From assembly GCF_900119485.1 (NCBI RefSeq), contig NZ_FPJZ01000013.1, forward strand, positions 1-64,000: 64,000 bases of DNA, in the 5' to 3' direction. The notes beneath the pieces are model-generated. The model saw only the letters and a program-made list of their open reading frames with translations, was not told the origin of the DNA and searched no databases. Position 1 is the first letter of the stretch, and every line of letters starts with the position of its first letter. Shown here piece after piece: positions 7,955 to 17,444 of this stretch. A program made the position numbers and the translations under genes. This stretch comes from Thermoactinomyces sp. DSM 45891. Lineage in GTDB: Bacteria > Bacillota > Bacilli > Thermoactinomycetales > Thermoactinomycetaceae.

Positions 7955-8617
7955 CTACCAAATCCGAGCCATTCCTAGAACAATTAAAAGTATCCCTGGA
8001 AGATACGACACAACACTACTAAACCGATTATATTGAAAACGGAATCCAATCCACATCCCAATGTGTAAAAACATCCCACACATCAGGGTAATTAAGCCAA
8101 GAACGACGAAAGGAGAATAACCCAATAAAGCTACTCCCAAGCCCGCCCCAAGCGAATCAAGTGAAAGAGCCATTCCAAGTAAGATTGCCTCTGTTGCATT
8201 AATACTGCCTGAATGATCTATATCAGCAGTGGTCGGCTTTTTGAGGACTTGAATCACCAAACCCCACTTGGGTAGTTCCCAAATCCAGATCTTTGGATCA
8301 ATTGCTTGCGCTACCAACACTTCATCTTCTGGTCCATTATCCTGTTCATTTCGAGTTAGATAATGAAATAATGTCCAGCCCCCCAACAATATAAGGATGG
8401 TTGCTCCGATCCATTTTTCCATTTGAGGCGAGAGCCACGCACTAATTTGGTCCCCGATTAACATCGTCAGAAAAATACTAAGTCCTGAGCATCCTGCAAT
8501 TATGAGAATAGAGCTAATAGGGATGCGAATTCTTCGTAATCCATATGTAACACCAGCACTGAAACTATCTAAACTGACCGCAAATGCTACTCCAATCATC
8601 GTCCATATATGCCACAT
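7955..8617 (-). CDS. ytaF: Sporulation membrane protein YtaF (MntP-like fold)
   Basis: A 220-residue polytopic membrane protein with about six hydrophobic segments. It has two internally related halves around VSLDSFSAGVTYGLRR and LSLDSLGAGLGVAL, the paired small/acidic motif seen in MntP/YtaF proteins. YtaF is needed for efficient sporulation in some bacilli; its transported ion, if any, is unknown. The ATG at 8617 has GGAGGAG seven bases upstream, so the seven codons opened upstream are not translated. A soluble loop (about 95-145) contains a TTADIDHSGSINATEA stretch resembling an EF-hand or dockerin calcium loop. Confidence 0.88.
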   Translation of the reverse strand: MWHIWTMIGVAFAVSLDSFSAGVTYGLRRIRIPISSILIIAGCSGLSIFLTMLIGDQISAWLSPQMEKWIGATILILLGGWTLFHYLTRNEQDNGPEDEVLVAQAIDPKIWIWELPKWGLVIQVLKKPTTADIDHSGSINATEAILLGMALSLDSLGAGLGVALLGYSPFVVLGLITLMCGMFLHIGMWIGFRFQYNRFSSVVSYLPGILLIVLGMARIW

Positions 8618-8688
8618 AGTAAAACTCCTCCATATCACTAGGGTGCTATCCTAGCATATGAAGGAGCCCAGACGTGGGTGCCAATGCG

Positions 8689-9516
8689 TTACGTTTGGCA
8701 CTGAGGGCAGATATGTGTCCCTCGTCCGCCTACTACCATACGTTCAATCGGATTGCCACAAGTATAGCATGGCTCATTCTTCCGTCCGTATACTCGAATC
8801 TGTAATTGAAACATCCCCATCTCACCTTGTCCATTTACATAGGAACGAACCGAAGAACCGCCTGCCTCCACTGCTCTTGACAATGTCTCAGAGATGCTAT
8901 GGTAGAGTAGATGAACCTCTTTATCCGTTAGCTCATTAGCACTACGTTCGGGGTGGATTTTTGCGCTATGTAACGCTTCATCTACATAGATATTCCCTAA
9001 GCCAACTAATATCTCCTGATTGAGTAGAAGAGGTTTAATCTTCGTTTTTCTCCTCCGAATCACTGATTCAAACCAATCAAGTCGGTATTGATCTGGATCT
9101 AAAGGCTCTGGGCCTAGCTTTTTTAACGGCAGATGGCCTTCCTCTTCTCCTTTCGGAAATAGATGCATCGTACCAAATTGTCGTACATCCTTATAACGAA
9201 GTTCAGTTCCATCAGTAAAGTGGAAAATAACATGGGTATGCTTCTCTAAATCAACATCTTGATCCGCAACTCGGTATCTTCCTTCCATTCTCAAATGGGA
9301 AACAATCACCCATGGATCACAAAAAATCTTCAAAAACTTACCTCTTCGTCCAATCCCTGTAATCGTAGAACCTTTTAGTTCTCTACAAAAAATCTCAATA
9401 TCATCTGGGCGCTGGATGATCCGCGGAAGATGAACCGATATGTCTTGAATCGTTTTTCCCACTACTAATTGTTCTAGCGTTTTGCGGACGGTTTCCACCT
9501 CTGGTAATTCTGGCAT
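8689..9516 (-). CDS. mutM: Formamidopyrimidine-DNA glycosylase (Fpg/MutM)
   Basis: A 275-residue bifunctional glycosylase/AP lyase that removes 8-oxoguanine and ring-opened purines. The catalytic N terminus PELPEVETVR (Pro2, Glu3) is intact, as is the GRRGKFLKI lysine. The H2TH region has VGLGNIYVDEALH, and the C-terminal zinc finger is CYTC...CPQC. It lies directly downstream of polA, so glycosylase and repair polymerase are co-expressed. Confidence 0.96.
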   Translation of the reverse strand: MPELPEVETVRKTLEQLVVGKTIQDISVHLPRIIQRPDDIEIFCRELKGSTITGIGRRGKFLKIFCDPWVIVSHLRMEGRYRVADQDVDLEKHTHVIFHFTDGTELRYKDVRQFGTMHLFPKGEEEGHLPLKKLGPEPLDPDQYRLDWFESVIRRRKTKIKPLLLNQEILVGLGNIYVDEALHSAKIHPERSANELTDKEVHLLYHSISETLSRAVEAGGSSVRSYVNGQGEMGMFQLQIRVYGRKNEPCYTCGNPIERMVVGGRGTHICPQCQT

Positions 9517-9546
9517 CTTCTGTCTCTCCCCTAGTTGTGCTTCAAA

Positions 9547-12207
9547 CTATTTGGCTTCATACCAACTCTGGCCTATGTTTAGATCAACCTCCAATGGAAC
9601 CGATAATTCGACCGCTTGTTCCATCATCTCACGTACCAAATCTCCCATGCATCCTAGCTCCTCCGTCGGAACCTCGAAAATCAGCTCATCATGAACTTGA
9701 AGTAGCATTCTACTTTTCATTTTCTTTTCGACCATTAAGCGATCAATGTCAACCATCGCCTTTTTAATGATGTCCGCTGCCGTTCCTTGAATGGGTGTAT
9801 TCATGGCTGTTCGTTCTGCAAAGCTACGGCGGGCGAAATCAGTTGCATATAGCTCTGGAAGATAACGGCGACGTTGGAGCAAGGTTGTTACATAACCATC
9901 TTGTTTCGCTTGAGCCACAATCTCATCCATATATTTTTTAACACCTGGATACGTCTCAAAATAGCGCTCAATAAATTGTTTGGCTTCCTTCTGAGGAATA
10001 TTTAGGTTCTGGGACAAACCAAACGGACTAATGCCATATACAATACCAAAATTAACCGCCTTGGCTTGGCGACGCATGAGAGAGGTCACCTCTCCTTCCT
10101 CTACTTGGAAGACATCCATCGCTGTTTGGGTGTGAATATCCTTAGAATCACGAAATGCCTTTTGTAAGCTAGGATCCCCCGAGATATGGGCCAACACACG
10201 AAGTTCTACTTGCGAATAGTCCGCAGCTAAGATCATCCAATTCTCTTCGGACGGTACGAAAATTTGACGGATCTTCCTTCCCTCTTCCAGCCGAATCGGT
10301 ATATTTTGTAGATTAGGCTCTATGCTGGATAATCTTCCTGTGGCGGCAATCGTCTGGTTAAAGTGGGTATGAATTTTTCCATCTACGCTGATTTCTTTTT
10401 TTAGACCTTCTACATAGGTACTCAAAAGCTTTCCTACTTGTCTGTAATGAAGAATTTTATCCACAATCTCATGTTGCGGAGCTAATTTTTCTAATACATC
10501 TGCACTAGTTGAATAGCCGGTCTTCGTCTTTTTCAATACAGGTAAGCCTAATTTATCAAATAAAATCTCACCCAATTGCTTAGGCGAATTAATATTAAAA
10601 TCCATACCTGCAATATCATAAATCTCAACCGTAAGACGCTCGAGAGTCTCTCGGAGAACAGAACCTAACTGTTCTAATCGCTCTCCATCTACTTTTACCC
10701 CTAATTTCTCCATTTTCCCTAATACGCGTGATAGCGGCATTTCCAAATGGTAGAGTAGATTAGCTAAATCAGTTCTCTCAATCTCTGGTTTTAATTGTGA
10801 TTGCAGATCGTAGAGTACGTATGCTTTTTGGGCTAGGTGTTGGGCAAGGGTTTCCCCTGTAGGAAGTTTTCGTTTCGCGCCCTTTCCGTACACTTCTTCA
10901 TCAGAGACTAAGCCAAATTCACTATGCTGCATAGCTACATCACTTAAATTCAAATTAGCCTCAGAGGGATTTAGCAGATAGGCGGCCAATAAAATATCGA
11001 TTTCGATCCCCTCTAACGAAATCCCCAACTTTGAAAGAGTAATCTCTGATCTTTTCCCATCAAATACAATCTTCCGAGAGTTGCTTGATCCAAGCCAATC
11101 ACGCAATTGATTCCACTTAGTCACTACTTCAGCTGGTATATACAGATTCGTAGCCCCATCGGATAAAGATACACCAATTAACTCCGAACGATGCGGATTC
11201 TCTTCACTCAATTCGATATGGAGTGCCAAAGAATCTGATTGTAATAAAGCATTCCAATCTCCTGTAGAATCTTCTGCTACGATTTGATACCCTATCAATG
11301 TTTGATCAGGCTCAGACACCTGTCCTAACGGTTCGCCAAACCCTTTTTTGATCCGATCCACCAATGTCTTAAACTCTAGCTTTTTAAACGTCTCAACTAC
11401 TTCTTCAGTATGAATCGACGTATGCTCTAAATCATCGATGTTAAAGTTCAAAGGCACCTCACAACAGATAGTAGCAAGTCGTTTACTTAGTAATGCTTGC
11501 TCCTGAAATTCAGTCACTTTTTCTTGTAACTTTTTACCAGGAAGATCATGAACATGGGCAATAATCTCTTCTACTGAGCCATGCTGATGTAATAGCTTCA
11601 AGCCAGTTTTTTCCCCTACTCCAGGGATGCCCGGTATATTGTCAGACGGATCTCCCATTAATCCCTTTAGATCAATGATTTGGGAAGGGGTTAAACCATA
11701 ACGCTCTTGAATGCTTTCTGGAGTATATCGATCTGCTTCTGTTACTCCTTTACGAGTCATTAATACACTAACTTGGTCCGTCACTAATTGGAACAAGTCT
11801 TTATCTCCACTCACGATGAGAGTTTCCGTCTCCTCGGCATCTGCCATTTTAGACAGTGTCCCGATAATATCGTCTGCTTCATATCCTGCAATGCCATAAT
11901 ATCGAATTTGGCAAGCATCCAGTATCTCTTTAATCAGCGGGAATTGCCCTGTTAGCTCACCAGGTGTTTTATCACGCTTTCCTTTGTATTCTTGATAGAA
12001 TTCATGGCGGAATGTGTCTTTTCCTTCATCAAATGCAACAAGCATATGGGTTGGCTTTTCTTCTTCTAGTACTTTTAGAAGCATCATGGCAAATCCATAG
12101 GCGGCATTGGTATAGAGTCCGGAGGAATTTGTTAACAATGGCAAGGCATAAAATGCACGAAAGGCAATGCTATTTCCATCAATGAGAACTATTTTTTTCT
12201 TAGACAA
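9547..12207 (-). CDS. polA: DNA polymerase I
   Basis: 886 residues. The 5'-3' exonuclease/flap domain (about 1-290) has the DGNSIAFRAF, ADD and GDKDLFQLV acidic motifs. The central proofreading domain (about 310-470) appears degenerate: its first motif reads LHIEL where active enzymes have an Asp-x-Glu, so 3'-5' exonuclease activity is probably absent, as in Bacillus Pol I. The polymerase domain has motif A DYSQVELRVLAH, motif B RRQAKAVNFGIVYG and motif C VHDELIFEV. It functions in Okazaki fragment processing and excision repair. Confidence 0.97.
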   Translation of the reverse strand: MSKKKIVLIDGNSIAFRAFYALPLLTNSSGLYTNAAYGFAMMLLKVLEEEKPTHMLVAFDEGKDTFRHEFYQEYKGKRDKTPGELTGQFPLIKEILDACQIRYYGIAGYEADDIIGTLSKMADAEETETLIVSGDKDLFQLVTDQVSVLMTRKGVTEADRYTPESIQERYGLTPSQIIDLKGLMGDPSDNIPGIPGVGEKTGLKLLHQHGSVEEIIAHVHDLPGKKLQEKVTEFQEQALLSKRLATICCEVPLNFNIDDLEHTSIHTEEVVETFKKLEFKTLVDRIKKGFGEPLGQVSEPDQTLIGYQIVAEDSTGDWNALLQSDSLALHIELSEENPHRSELIGVSLSDGATNLYIPAEVVTKWNQLRDWLGSSNSRKIVFDGKRSEITLSKLGISLEGIEIDILLAAYLLNPSEANLNLSDVAMQHSEFGLVSDEEVYGKGAKRKLPTGETLAQHLAQKAYVLYDLQSQLKPEIERTDLANLLYHLEMPLSRVLGKMEKLGVKVDGERLEQLGSVLRETLERLTVEIYDIAGMDFNINSPKQLGEILFDKLGLPVLKKTKTGYSTSADVLEKLAPQHEIVDKILHYRQVGKLLSTYVEGLKKEISVDGKIHTHFNQTIAATGRLSSIEPNLQNIPIRLEEGRKIRQIFVPSEENWMILAADYSQVELRVLAHISGDPSLQKAFRDSKDIHTQTAMDVFQVEEGEVTSLMRRQAKAVNFGIVYGISPFGLSQNLNIPQKEAKQFIERYFETYPGVKKYMDEIVAQAKQDGYVTTLLQRRRYLPELYATDFARRSFAERTAMNTPIQGTAADIIKKAMVDIDRLMVEKKMKSRMLLQVHDELIFEVPTEELGCMGDLVREMMEQAVELSVPLEVDLNIGQSWYEAK

Positions 12208-12492
12208 TGGGGTTCACATCCGTATCTAGATTCTATAAAAAACATATTGATTATGATTCCTAACCATGAAGATGTCCCAGGGCATGTATCTGCCACTTTT
12301 CTGTTTCCTGTTAATGAGTTGACTAGCGTTATGCTTTTTGAGCTTTTTCTTCAAGTGTGTTCCTATTAAAAAATAGTTTTGGGACTCTATCATTGTATCA
12401 TGCGAACCACATTTTCTTCCAGTTTGATGGTAGTAGATTTCCATTATGGAACGCCGTACTGTGGATAGTGCGGATAGTATAATATCATTATT

Positions 12493-12726
12493 TTATTGAA
12501 TACAACCACACTCAGGAGTGGGGATACATTCGAGTGAACAGTCCGGTATGTCATTGCAACTATGTTTAGAGTTCTTCTTTTCTCGACGATAATACCAAAC
12601 CATGAATAAAAATCCAAAAATACCCATTCCTAGCAAATTCGCCCCGTATTCAAATTCTCCTGACCATAGCGAAACTATTCCACTTATCAACAAAGAAACA
12701 TTCAACCCTAGTAGTAGAAAAAACAA
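12493..12726 (-). CDS. Small two-segment membrane protein with Cys-rich tail, function unknown
   Basis: About 77 residues from a TTG at 12726, which follows GGGAGG at normal spacing directly after the stop of the DUF2085 gene. The longer frame to 12828 would overlap that gene and is less likely. Two hydrophobic segments (about 1-20 and 28-45) are followed by a basic stretch and a tail with six cysteines in about 25 residues, ending CGCIQ. The tail could bind a metal or sit oxidised outside the cell. No family recognised. Confidence 0.55.
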   Translation of the reverse strand: MFFLLLGLNVSLLISGIVSLWSGEFEYGANLLGMGIFGFLFMVWYYRREKKNSKHSCNDIPDCSLECIPTPECGCIQ

Positions 12727-12743
12727 AATGATTTGCCTCCCTG

Positions 12744-13097
12744 CTACAAAATATCCCCTAAAAGTAGGAAAATAAAGTGAGTCACTAAAATAGACATTCC
12801 TATTCCACTTAGTAATCCTGTCACACACCGTAATGTATTCGTACTCTCACGAAATCTAACCAGTTGAGTTAATCCGTCTATAAGCATAGGAACCTGCAAT
12901 AGGAAGCCTAGCCACCACGGCATTGAAAAAGGAAGCAGAAGAAAAATCGGTAACCAAAGATATCCTATCAGGATACTCGAACAACGAGCACAAATTGGCA
13001 TAGGCTTTCCATTTATATGAAAGCACCGAGAGACCTTGCGATGACAGGGAACTACATACGCTAATCGTGTCCAAATACTAACATCTTTCGATTCCAT
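12744..13097 (-). CDS. DUF2085 family membrane protein
   Basis: About 117 residues with the DUF2085 signature CHR...RCFHINGKPMPICARC followed by three hydrophobic segments and LTQLVRFRESTNTLR. The function of the family is unknown; the conserved Cys/His set suggests metal binding at the membrane. It probably forms a two-gene unit with the small Cys-rich membrane gene just downstream. Start choice (ATG at 13097 or GTG at 13100) is uncertain because no strong ribosome-binding site is visible. Confidence 0.75.
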   Translation of the reverse strand: MESKDVSIWTRLAYVVPCHRKVSRCFHINGKPMPICARCSSILIGYLWLPIFLLLPFSMPWWLGFLLQVPMLIDGLTQLVRFRESTNTLRCVTGLLSGIGMSILVTHFIFLLLGDIL

Positions 13098-13359
13098 CAC
13101 TCACGATCCATTCATAGATAAAATATAAGCATACTAAACACTTCCCGACTATCACGGATAAAAACACCCACTTTTAATTGATGAAAAAGTAGATCTGGAT
13201 ATCCAATTATCATGATCCGTAGGTAAAGACATGCCTCGGGATTGTCCAATAACCTTGTAAAATCAATAAAAAGAAGCTCTTAGGAAAAAGCTAGACCTTT
13301 CTCCCAAAAGCTTTATGCATATACTCTATCAGGCTCATTTCCTAGGAAATAGAAAGAAC

Positions 13360-15102
13360 CTATGCCTTAGAAAACCAAATCGTAAAGGTGGTCCCCTCTC
13401 CTACTTTACTAGTTACATTGATCTCCCCTTCATACTCCTCAACCAAATGCTTCACAATAGCAAGTCCAAGTCCCGTTCCACCCGACTCACGCGATCGCGC
13501 TTTATCTACACGATAAAAGCGCTCAAAAATCCGCCCTAAATCCTCTTCTGGAATCCCCATACCAGTATCGGATACTATCAAAATCCAATGCTTCTCCTCT
13601 TGATCCACTTGAACCCGTATTTCACCGCCAGCTGGCGTATAAGTAATGGCGTTACCAACTAAATTTAAGACAACCTGTTTTAATCGATCTGGATCCATCT
13701 TAATCTGGAAGTCTTCTTTTATCTCTACTAGTAGGGTTTGTTCTTTACTACGAGCTTGTTCATCTAATGTCTTAGTAATGTTTTGGAAGAAGCTAGAAAT
13801 AGAAAGCTGTTCGAAGTTCATCGTCATCTGCTTCGATTCAATTGTCGATAAATCTAGTAAATCGCCTACTAAGCGTTGCAAGCGAATACTCTCTTCCAAA
13901 ATAATTTTTAGGAATTCTTCACAAGTATCTGGATCTTGCATGGCTCCATCCAACAGAGTTTCCGAAAAACCTCTTATGGATGTAATTGGAGTTCGCAACT
14001 CATGAGAAACGTTGGCTACAAAATCCTTTCTCATTTGCTCCAAACGTCTAATAGCAGTCAAGTCATGGAAAACAGCCACGACTCCAATCCCATTTGACTC
14101 CACCCACATCGGGGCTAGGTTCGCCTCTAGAATACGTTCAACTGGGTGATGGAGGTGAATCTCTTCCCTAATTCGAGCTCCTGTCTGAGCACATCGTGAA
14201 ATCAATGAACTGAGGTCAAAGGTTGTCTGGATCTCGTCATAGGGTACTCCTACAATTTCACTCGGTTTCGCACCAAACTGCTGTTCAAATGATTTATTAG
14301 CAATACTTACACGACCTCTAGCATTAACCATCAATAAACCACTTTCCATTGATTCAATCACACTTGTTAACCTGCGCTCACTCTTCCGAATCGTCTCCAT
14401 CTGAAACTGCAAAGAATGAGCCATTCGATTAATTGCCCGTCCCAAGCGACCTATTTCATCTTTTCCATCTTCTTTTACTCTTCGATGGAATCGTTTCTGG
14501 GCGATATCAACTGCTACCTGTGTCATCTCTTCTAACGGTCGTGTCACACTACTGGCAACCCGCGAACTCGCAAAAGCGGCCAAAGCATAGGCGATGACAA
14601 GCCCTCCCGCAAGAGATAGCCATACTTGAGAAAGTGATTGATTCACCTCATCTAAGGGAGACGAAATCCGAACGACTCCTATCTTTTTTCCGCCTTGAAC
14701 CACCGGTACTGCAGCAATCAATTCATCCGACTTAGGGATCGTGATCACCTCTAAGCCATTCGACTGTGATCGTATCTGTTCCCACTCTGCATCTAACTCG
14801 GAACTCGATTTACTGTTCGTCGAATCCCCGAGGACTTTTCCTTGTACATTATATAAAGTCACATGCGCCTCTAAGGTATCTCCAAATGCCTTGATTTCTT
14901 GTTGTAGAGAAGCTAAATCGCTCTCGCCGCCATTCCATTCGATCATTTCAGCAATCATCTTACTTTCCTTCGTAAGCCGACTGCTGAGTGAGTCAATATA
15001 AGAGGAATGTAATAAAAGTGCTAAAAAGAATCCCGTTCCTAACACAGAGCAACCAATTAAAAACAGAAAAAGTGAAGTAATTCTAGCTCGAAACGTCTTC
15101 AT
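13360..15102 (-). CDS. phoR: Sensor histidine kinase PhoR-like
   Basis: 580 residues. Two membrane segments (about 8-33 and 160-180) flank an extracytoplasmic sensor domain. They are followed by HAMP (about 185-235), PAS (about 245-340), HisKA with the phospho-acceptor in NVSHELRTPITS, and HATPase with DTGMGIPEEDLGRIF and GGTGLGLAIV. It follows phoP with only 6 bases between, in the conserved phoPR-polA order, so phosphate-starvation sensing is the likely role. The PAS domain argues for an additional cytoplasmic signal. Confidence 0.9.
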   Translation of the reverse strand: MKTFRARITSLFLFLIGCSVLGTGFFLALLLHSSYIDSLSSRLTKESKMIAEMIEWNGGESDLASLQQEIKAFGDTLEAHVTLYNVQGKVLGDSTNSKSSSELDAEWEQIRSQSNGLEVITIPKSDELIAAVPVVQGGKKIGVVRISSPLDEVNQSLSQVWLSLAGGLVIAYALAAFASSRVASSVTRPLEEMTQVAVDIAQKRFHRRVKEDGKDEIGRLGRAINRMAHSLQFQMETIRKSERRLTSVIESMESGLLMVNARGRVSIANKSFEQQFGAKPSEIVGVPYDEIQTTFDLSSLISRCAQTGARIREEIHLHHPVERILEANLAPMWVESNGIGVVAVFHDLTAIRRLEQMRKDFVANVSHELRTPITSIRGFSETLLDGAMQDPDTCEEFLKIILEESIRLQRLVGDLLDLSTIESKQMTMNFEQLSISSFFQNITKTLDEQARSKEQTLLVEIKEDFQIKMDPDRLKQVVLNLVGNAITYTPAGGEIRVQVDQEEKHWILIVSDTGMGIPEEDLGRIFERFYRVDKARSRESGGTGLGLAIVKHLVEEYEGEINVTSKVGEGTTFTIWFSKA

Positions 15103-15108
15103 AATGGG

Positions 15109-15819
15109 CTATAACTTCTTTCCCTCAAATTTGTAGCCAATCCCTCGAACCGTCTTAATATAATAAGGGTTGCGAGAATCGACTTCGATCTTATCTCGCA
15201 GATGGCTCACGTGGACATCAACGATTCGTGAATCCCCTACATAATCATAATTCCAAACCGCATTCAGTAACTGATCACGAGATAGAACCTTGCCCCGATG
15301 GTTCGCCATATAAGCTAGTAATTCAAACTCTTTCGGGGTCAGATCCAATTCCTCTCCAGCACGAGTCACCTCATAACCATCTGGATTGATCAAGAGTTCA
15401 CCTATTTTAATCAGTGAAGGTTCCGTTTCCTCTTGTTGGCTTCCTTTTAATGCCTCCACCCGACGAAGAATGGCTTTCACTCTTGCAGTTAGTTCCCGTG
15501 GACTAAAAGGCTTGGTCATATAATCATCGGCACCTAGCTCCAACCCAAGGACTTTATCAAACTCATCCGATTTTGCTGTAAGCATGAGAATCGGAACATG
15601 GATTTTCTCTTGGCGCAACCGTCGACATACTTCCAACCCATCGATCTGAGGAAGCATGAGGTCCAATAATAATAAATCAGGAAGTTGATCCTTTAATTTC
15701 TCGATCGCCATCAAGCCATCCGAAGCACTATCTACAAGAAAGCCTTCTTTTTCTAGATTAAATTGTACCAATTTTACAATTGAAGACTCATCATCCACCA
15801 CTAGAATTCGTTTTGACAT
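15109..15819 (-). CDS. phoP: Response regulator PhoP-like (OmpR family)
   Basis: 236 residues. The receiver domain has the acidic pocket D9/D10, phospho-acceptor D53 in LLLDLMLP, and the switch lysine in MTKPFSPREL. The C-terminal winged helix has VWNYDYVGDSRIVDVHVSHLR and YIKTVRGIGYKF. The ATG at 15819 follows GTGGGGTGA; the upstream in-frame codons to 15882 are not needed. It partners with the adjacent PhoR kinase. Directly upstream lie ydbS-ydbT, unlike B. subtilis where mdh is next. Confidence 0.92.
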   Translation of the reverse strand: MSKRILVVDDESSIVKLVQFNLEKEGFLVDSASDGLMAIEKLKDQLPDLLLLDLMLPQIDGLEVCRRLRQEKIHVPILMLTAKSDEFDKVLGLELGADDYMTKPFSPRELTARVKAILRRVEALKGSQQEETEPSLIKIGELLINPDGYEVTRAGEELDLTPKEFELLAYMANHRGKVLSRDQLLNAVWNYDYVGDSRIVDVHVSHLRDKIEVDSRNPYYIKTVRGIGYKFEGKKL

Positions 15820-15944
15820 GATCGTCACCCCACGTATCTTGATGTTACTTCTATCATCTCTGATTTCAATCCCTATTTCCAATGATTCAATCCGTTTTTT
15901 ACAAATCCTTTACAAGAAGTCCAGTTTAGCAAAATAAACAAAAG

Positions 15945-15984
15945 AAAACACACCTTACTCCACAAAGGGAAGATGTGTTTTTTC
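15945..15984 (-). terminator. Terminator after ydbT
   Basis: The arms AAAACACACCTT and AAGATGTGTTTT pair with one mismatch. It lies immediately after the ydbT stop on the minus strand and is followed by T-rich bases. It should insulate phoPR from the upstream genes. Confidence 0.65.
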
Positions 15985-15986
15985 TC

Positions 15987-17444
15987 CTATAGATCCATAA
16001 GTTTCTCTGCTTCACCGCGTGGAATATGTCCAATTCCAATGGGTTTACTTGTCAACAATGTAGTGTACCAAGTGAATAAGTCATGTCTACGATAAAAGGG
16101 GCTCTGACGAATTTTTTTAAATTGAATAGATCGACAATTAACAATCTCTGTAACACGGTTAATCCCACGACTCCGATGGATGAGCATTTTCCCAATTAAG
16201 CTATAACCTCCATCAAGGTAACAGATCCATGAATAGCCAATTATCCCCATACTGATCATGATCCCGATCAAGGCAGTCCACTGCCAACTCGATAGCAAAA
16301 AGGTATAGATACCTCCCGCGATTGCAAAACTGATAAGCACCTTAAGCCACATCCACTTCTTTAGGGGAATAGGCGAGAATCTAGAGAGATTAACATGAAC
16401 ACCTGATTGGAATTCTGGTAAGTATTCGCTAAAGAATTCCTCTAGATTTGTCCGACGTACAAATGGAAAGAGTATGTCCTTTTCTTTGTGATCATCATCC
16501 TTAGTCGTACACTCCACTGCTATGCTAACCCAGCCAAAGAGCTGACGAATAGGGGTTTCGACAATTCTTACCGCTTGAATCTTCTTTATTTGTATTGACG
16601 TACGATATTTCTCCAATAAACCTCTCTCAATAATAAAACTTGAGGGGAGCCTTGTTAATTGGAATCGGTAAAACTTTATAAATGTGAATAAGGCAGAACC
16701 ACCCCACGCAACTAAAATCGCAAAGAAAACTTCTATCACAATCATCGATTGGCTTGTCCAATCAATTCCAGAAACTAATTGAGATAATCCTTGAGCAATC
16801 TCCTGCTTAAATCCACCTAATTGAAAGTCACTCAGCAGTTCACTCAGACGACTAAATAGTGCCCACAAGATAAAAATAACAGCAATATTAAATGTGCTCA
16901 AAGAGAGCAATCGTAGATCTGATGATGAAATACACTTCACCCGTTTTTGTGATGAATCTGTAGGTGAATCAAGGGCTTGCGAGTCGTCAATCCGGTTTTC
17001 GGTTAATAACACTGAGGAAGTAGGTGCTTTTTCGTCTAATAGCTTCCTCTTTAACTCCTCAGCCACTCCTAAGCGCAACCCAACTAATTTAACCTCTGCC
17101 CCTTTTCCGCTCGGAGTCTCAATCTGAAGAGTTGTCAGTCCTAGAAGCCTCTCTATCACAGATTGAGTCACGTCCACCGTTTGAATTCTCGAATGCGCAA
17201 TCACAGTCTTGCGTTTTGTAAATGCTCCCTGATAAAGGTAAAAATCGGTATCTGATAAATGATATAGTGTAAACTTCCAGTCAAGTACCGCCAAACAAAG
17301 AACAAATGCAACTATTGCTAACAGTCCCCACAATCCCCAAGCAGTTGTGAAAGAAGCAACAATGATACCAATAAGAGGGAAGATGAAATCCTTAAAAAAC
17401 TTGATTATGTATAGAATCATTGCCTTTTTACTCAGTTTTTGCAT
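15987..17444 (-). CDS. ydbT: YdbT-like PH domain (bPH2/DUF304) membrane protein
   Basis: About 485 residues with paired hydrophobic segments near residues 10-50, 180-260 and 360-400 and three copies of the bacterial PH (DUF304) fold. Each copy carries the KKTVIAHSRIQTVDV-like signature (about 70-100, 285-310 and 430-450). In B. subtilis, YdbS and YdbT act together and have been linked to resistance to some bacteriocins; the substrate is unknown. Start at ATG 17444 is supported by GAGG 9 bases upstream; ATGs at 17453 and 17459 are alternatives. It overlaps the end of ydbS. Confidence 0.85.
   Translation of the reverse strand: MQKLSKKAMILYIIKFFKDFIFPLIGIIVASFTTAWGLWGLLAIVAFVLCLAVLDWKFTLYHLSDTDFYLYQGAFTKRKTVIAHSRIQTVDVTQSVIERLLGLTTLQIETPSGKGAEVKLVGLRLGVAEELKRKLLDEKAPTSSVLLTENRIDDSQALDSPTDSSQKRVKCISSSDLRLLSLSTFNIAVIFILWALFSRLSELLSDFQLGGFKQEIAQGLSQLVSGIDWTSQSMIVIEVFFAILVAWGGSALFTFIKFYRFQLTRLPSSFIIERGLLEKYRTSIQIKKIQAVRIVETPIRQLFGWVSIAVECTTKDDDHKEKDILFPFVRRTNLEEFFSEYLPEFQSGVHVNLSRFSPIPLKKWMWLKVLISFAIAGGIYTFLLSSWQWTALIGIMISMGIIGYSWICYLDGGYSLIGKMLIHRSRGINRVTEIVNCRSIQFKKIRQSPFYRRHDLFTWYTTLLTSKPIGIGHIPRGEAEKLMDL

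Noticed and set aside
12226..12444. 72-residue minus-strand frame upstream of polA
   Set aside because: No ribosome-binding site, odd composition and no recognisable pattern; treated as intergenic. The 12208-12492 gap shows no other gene.
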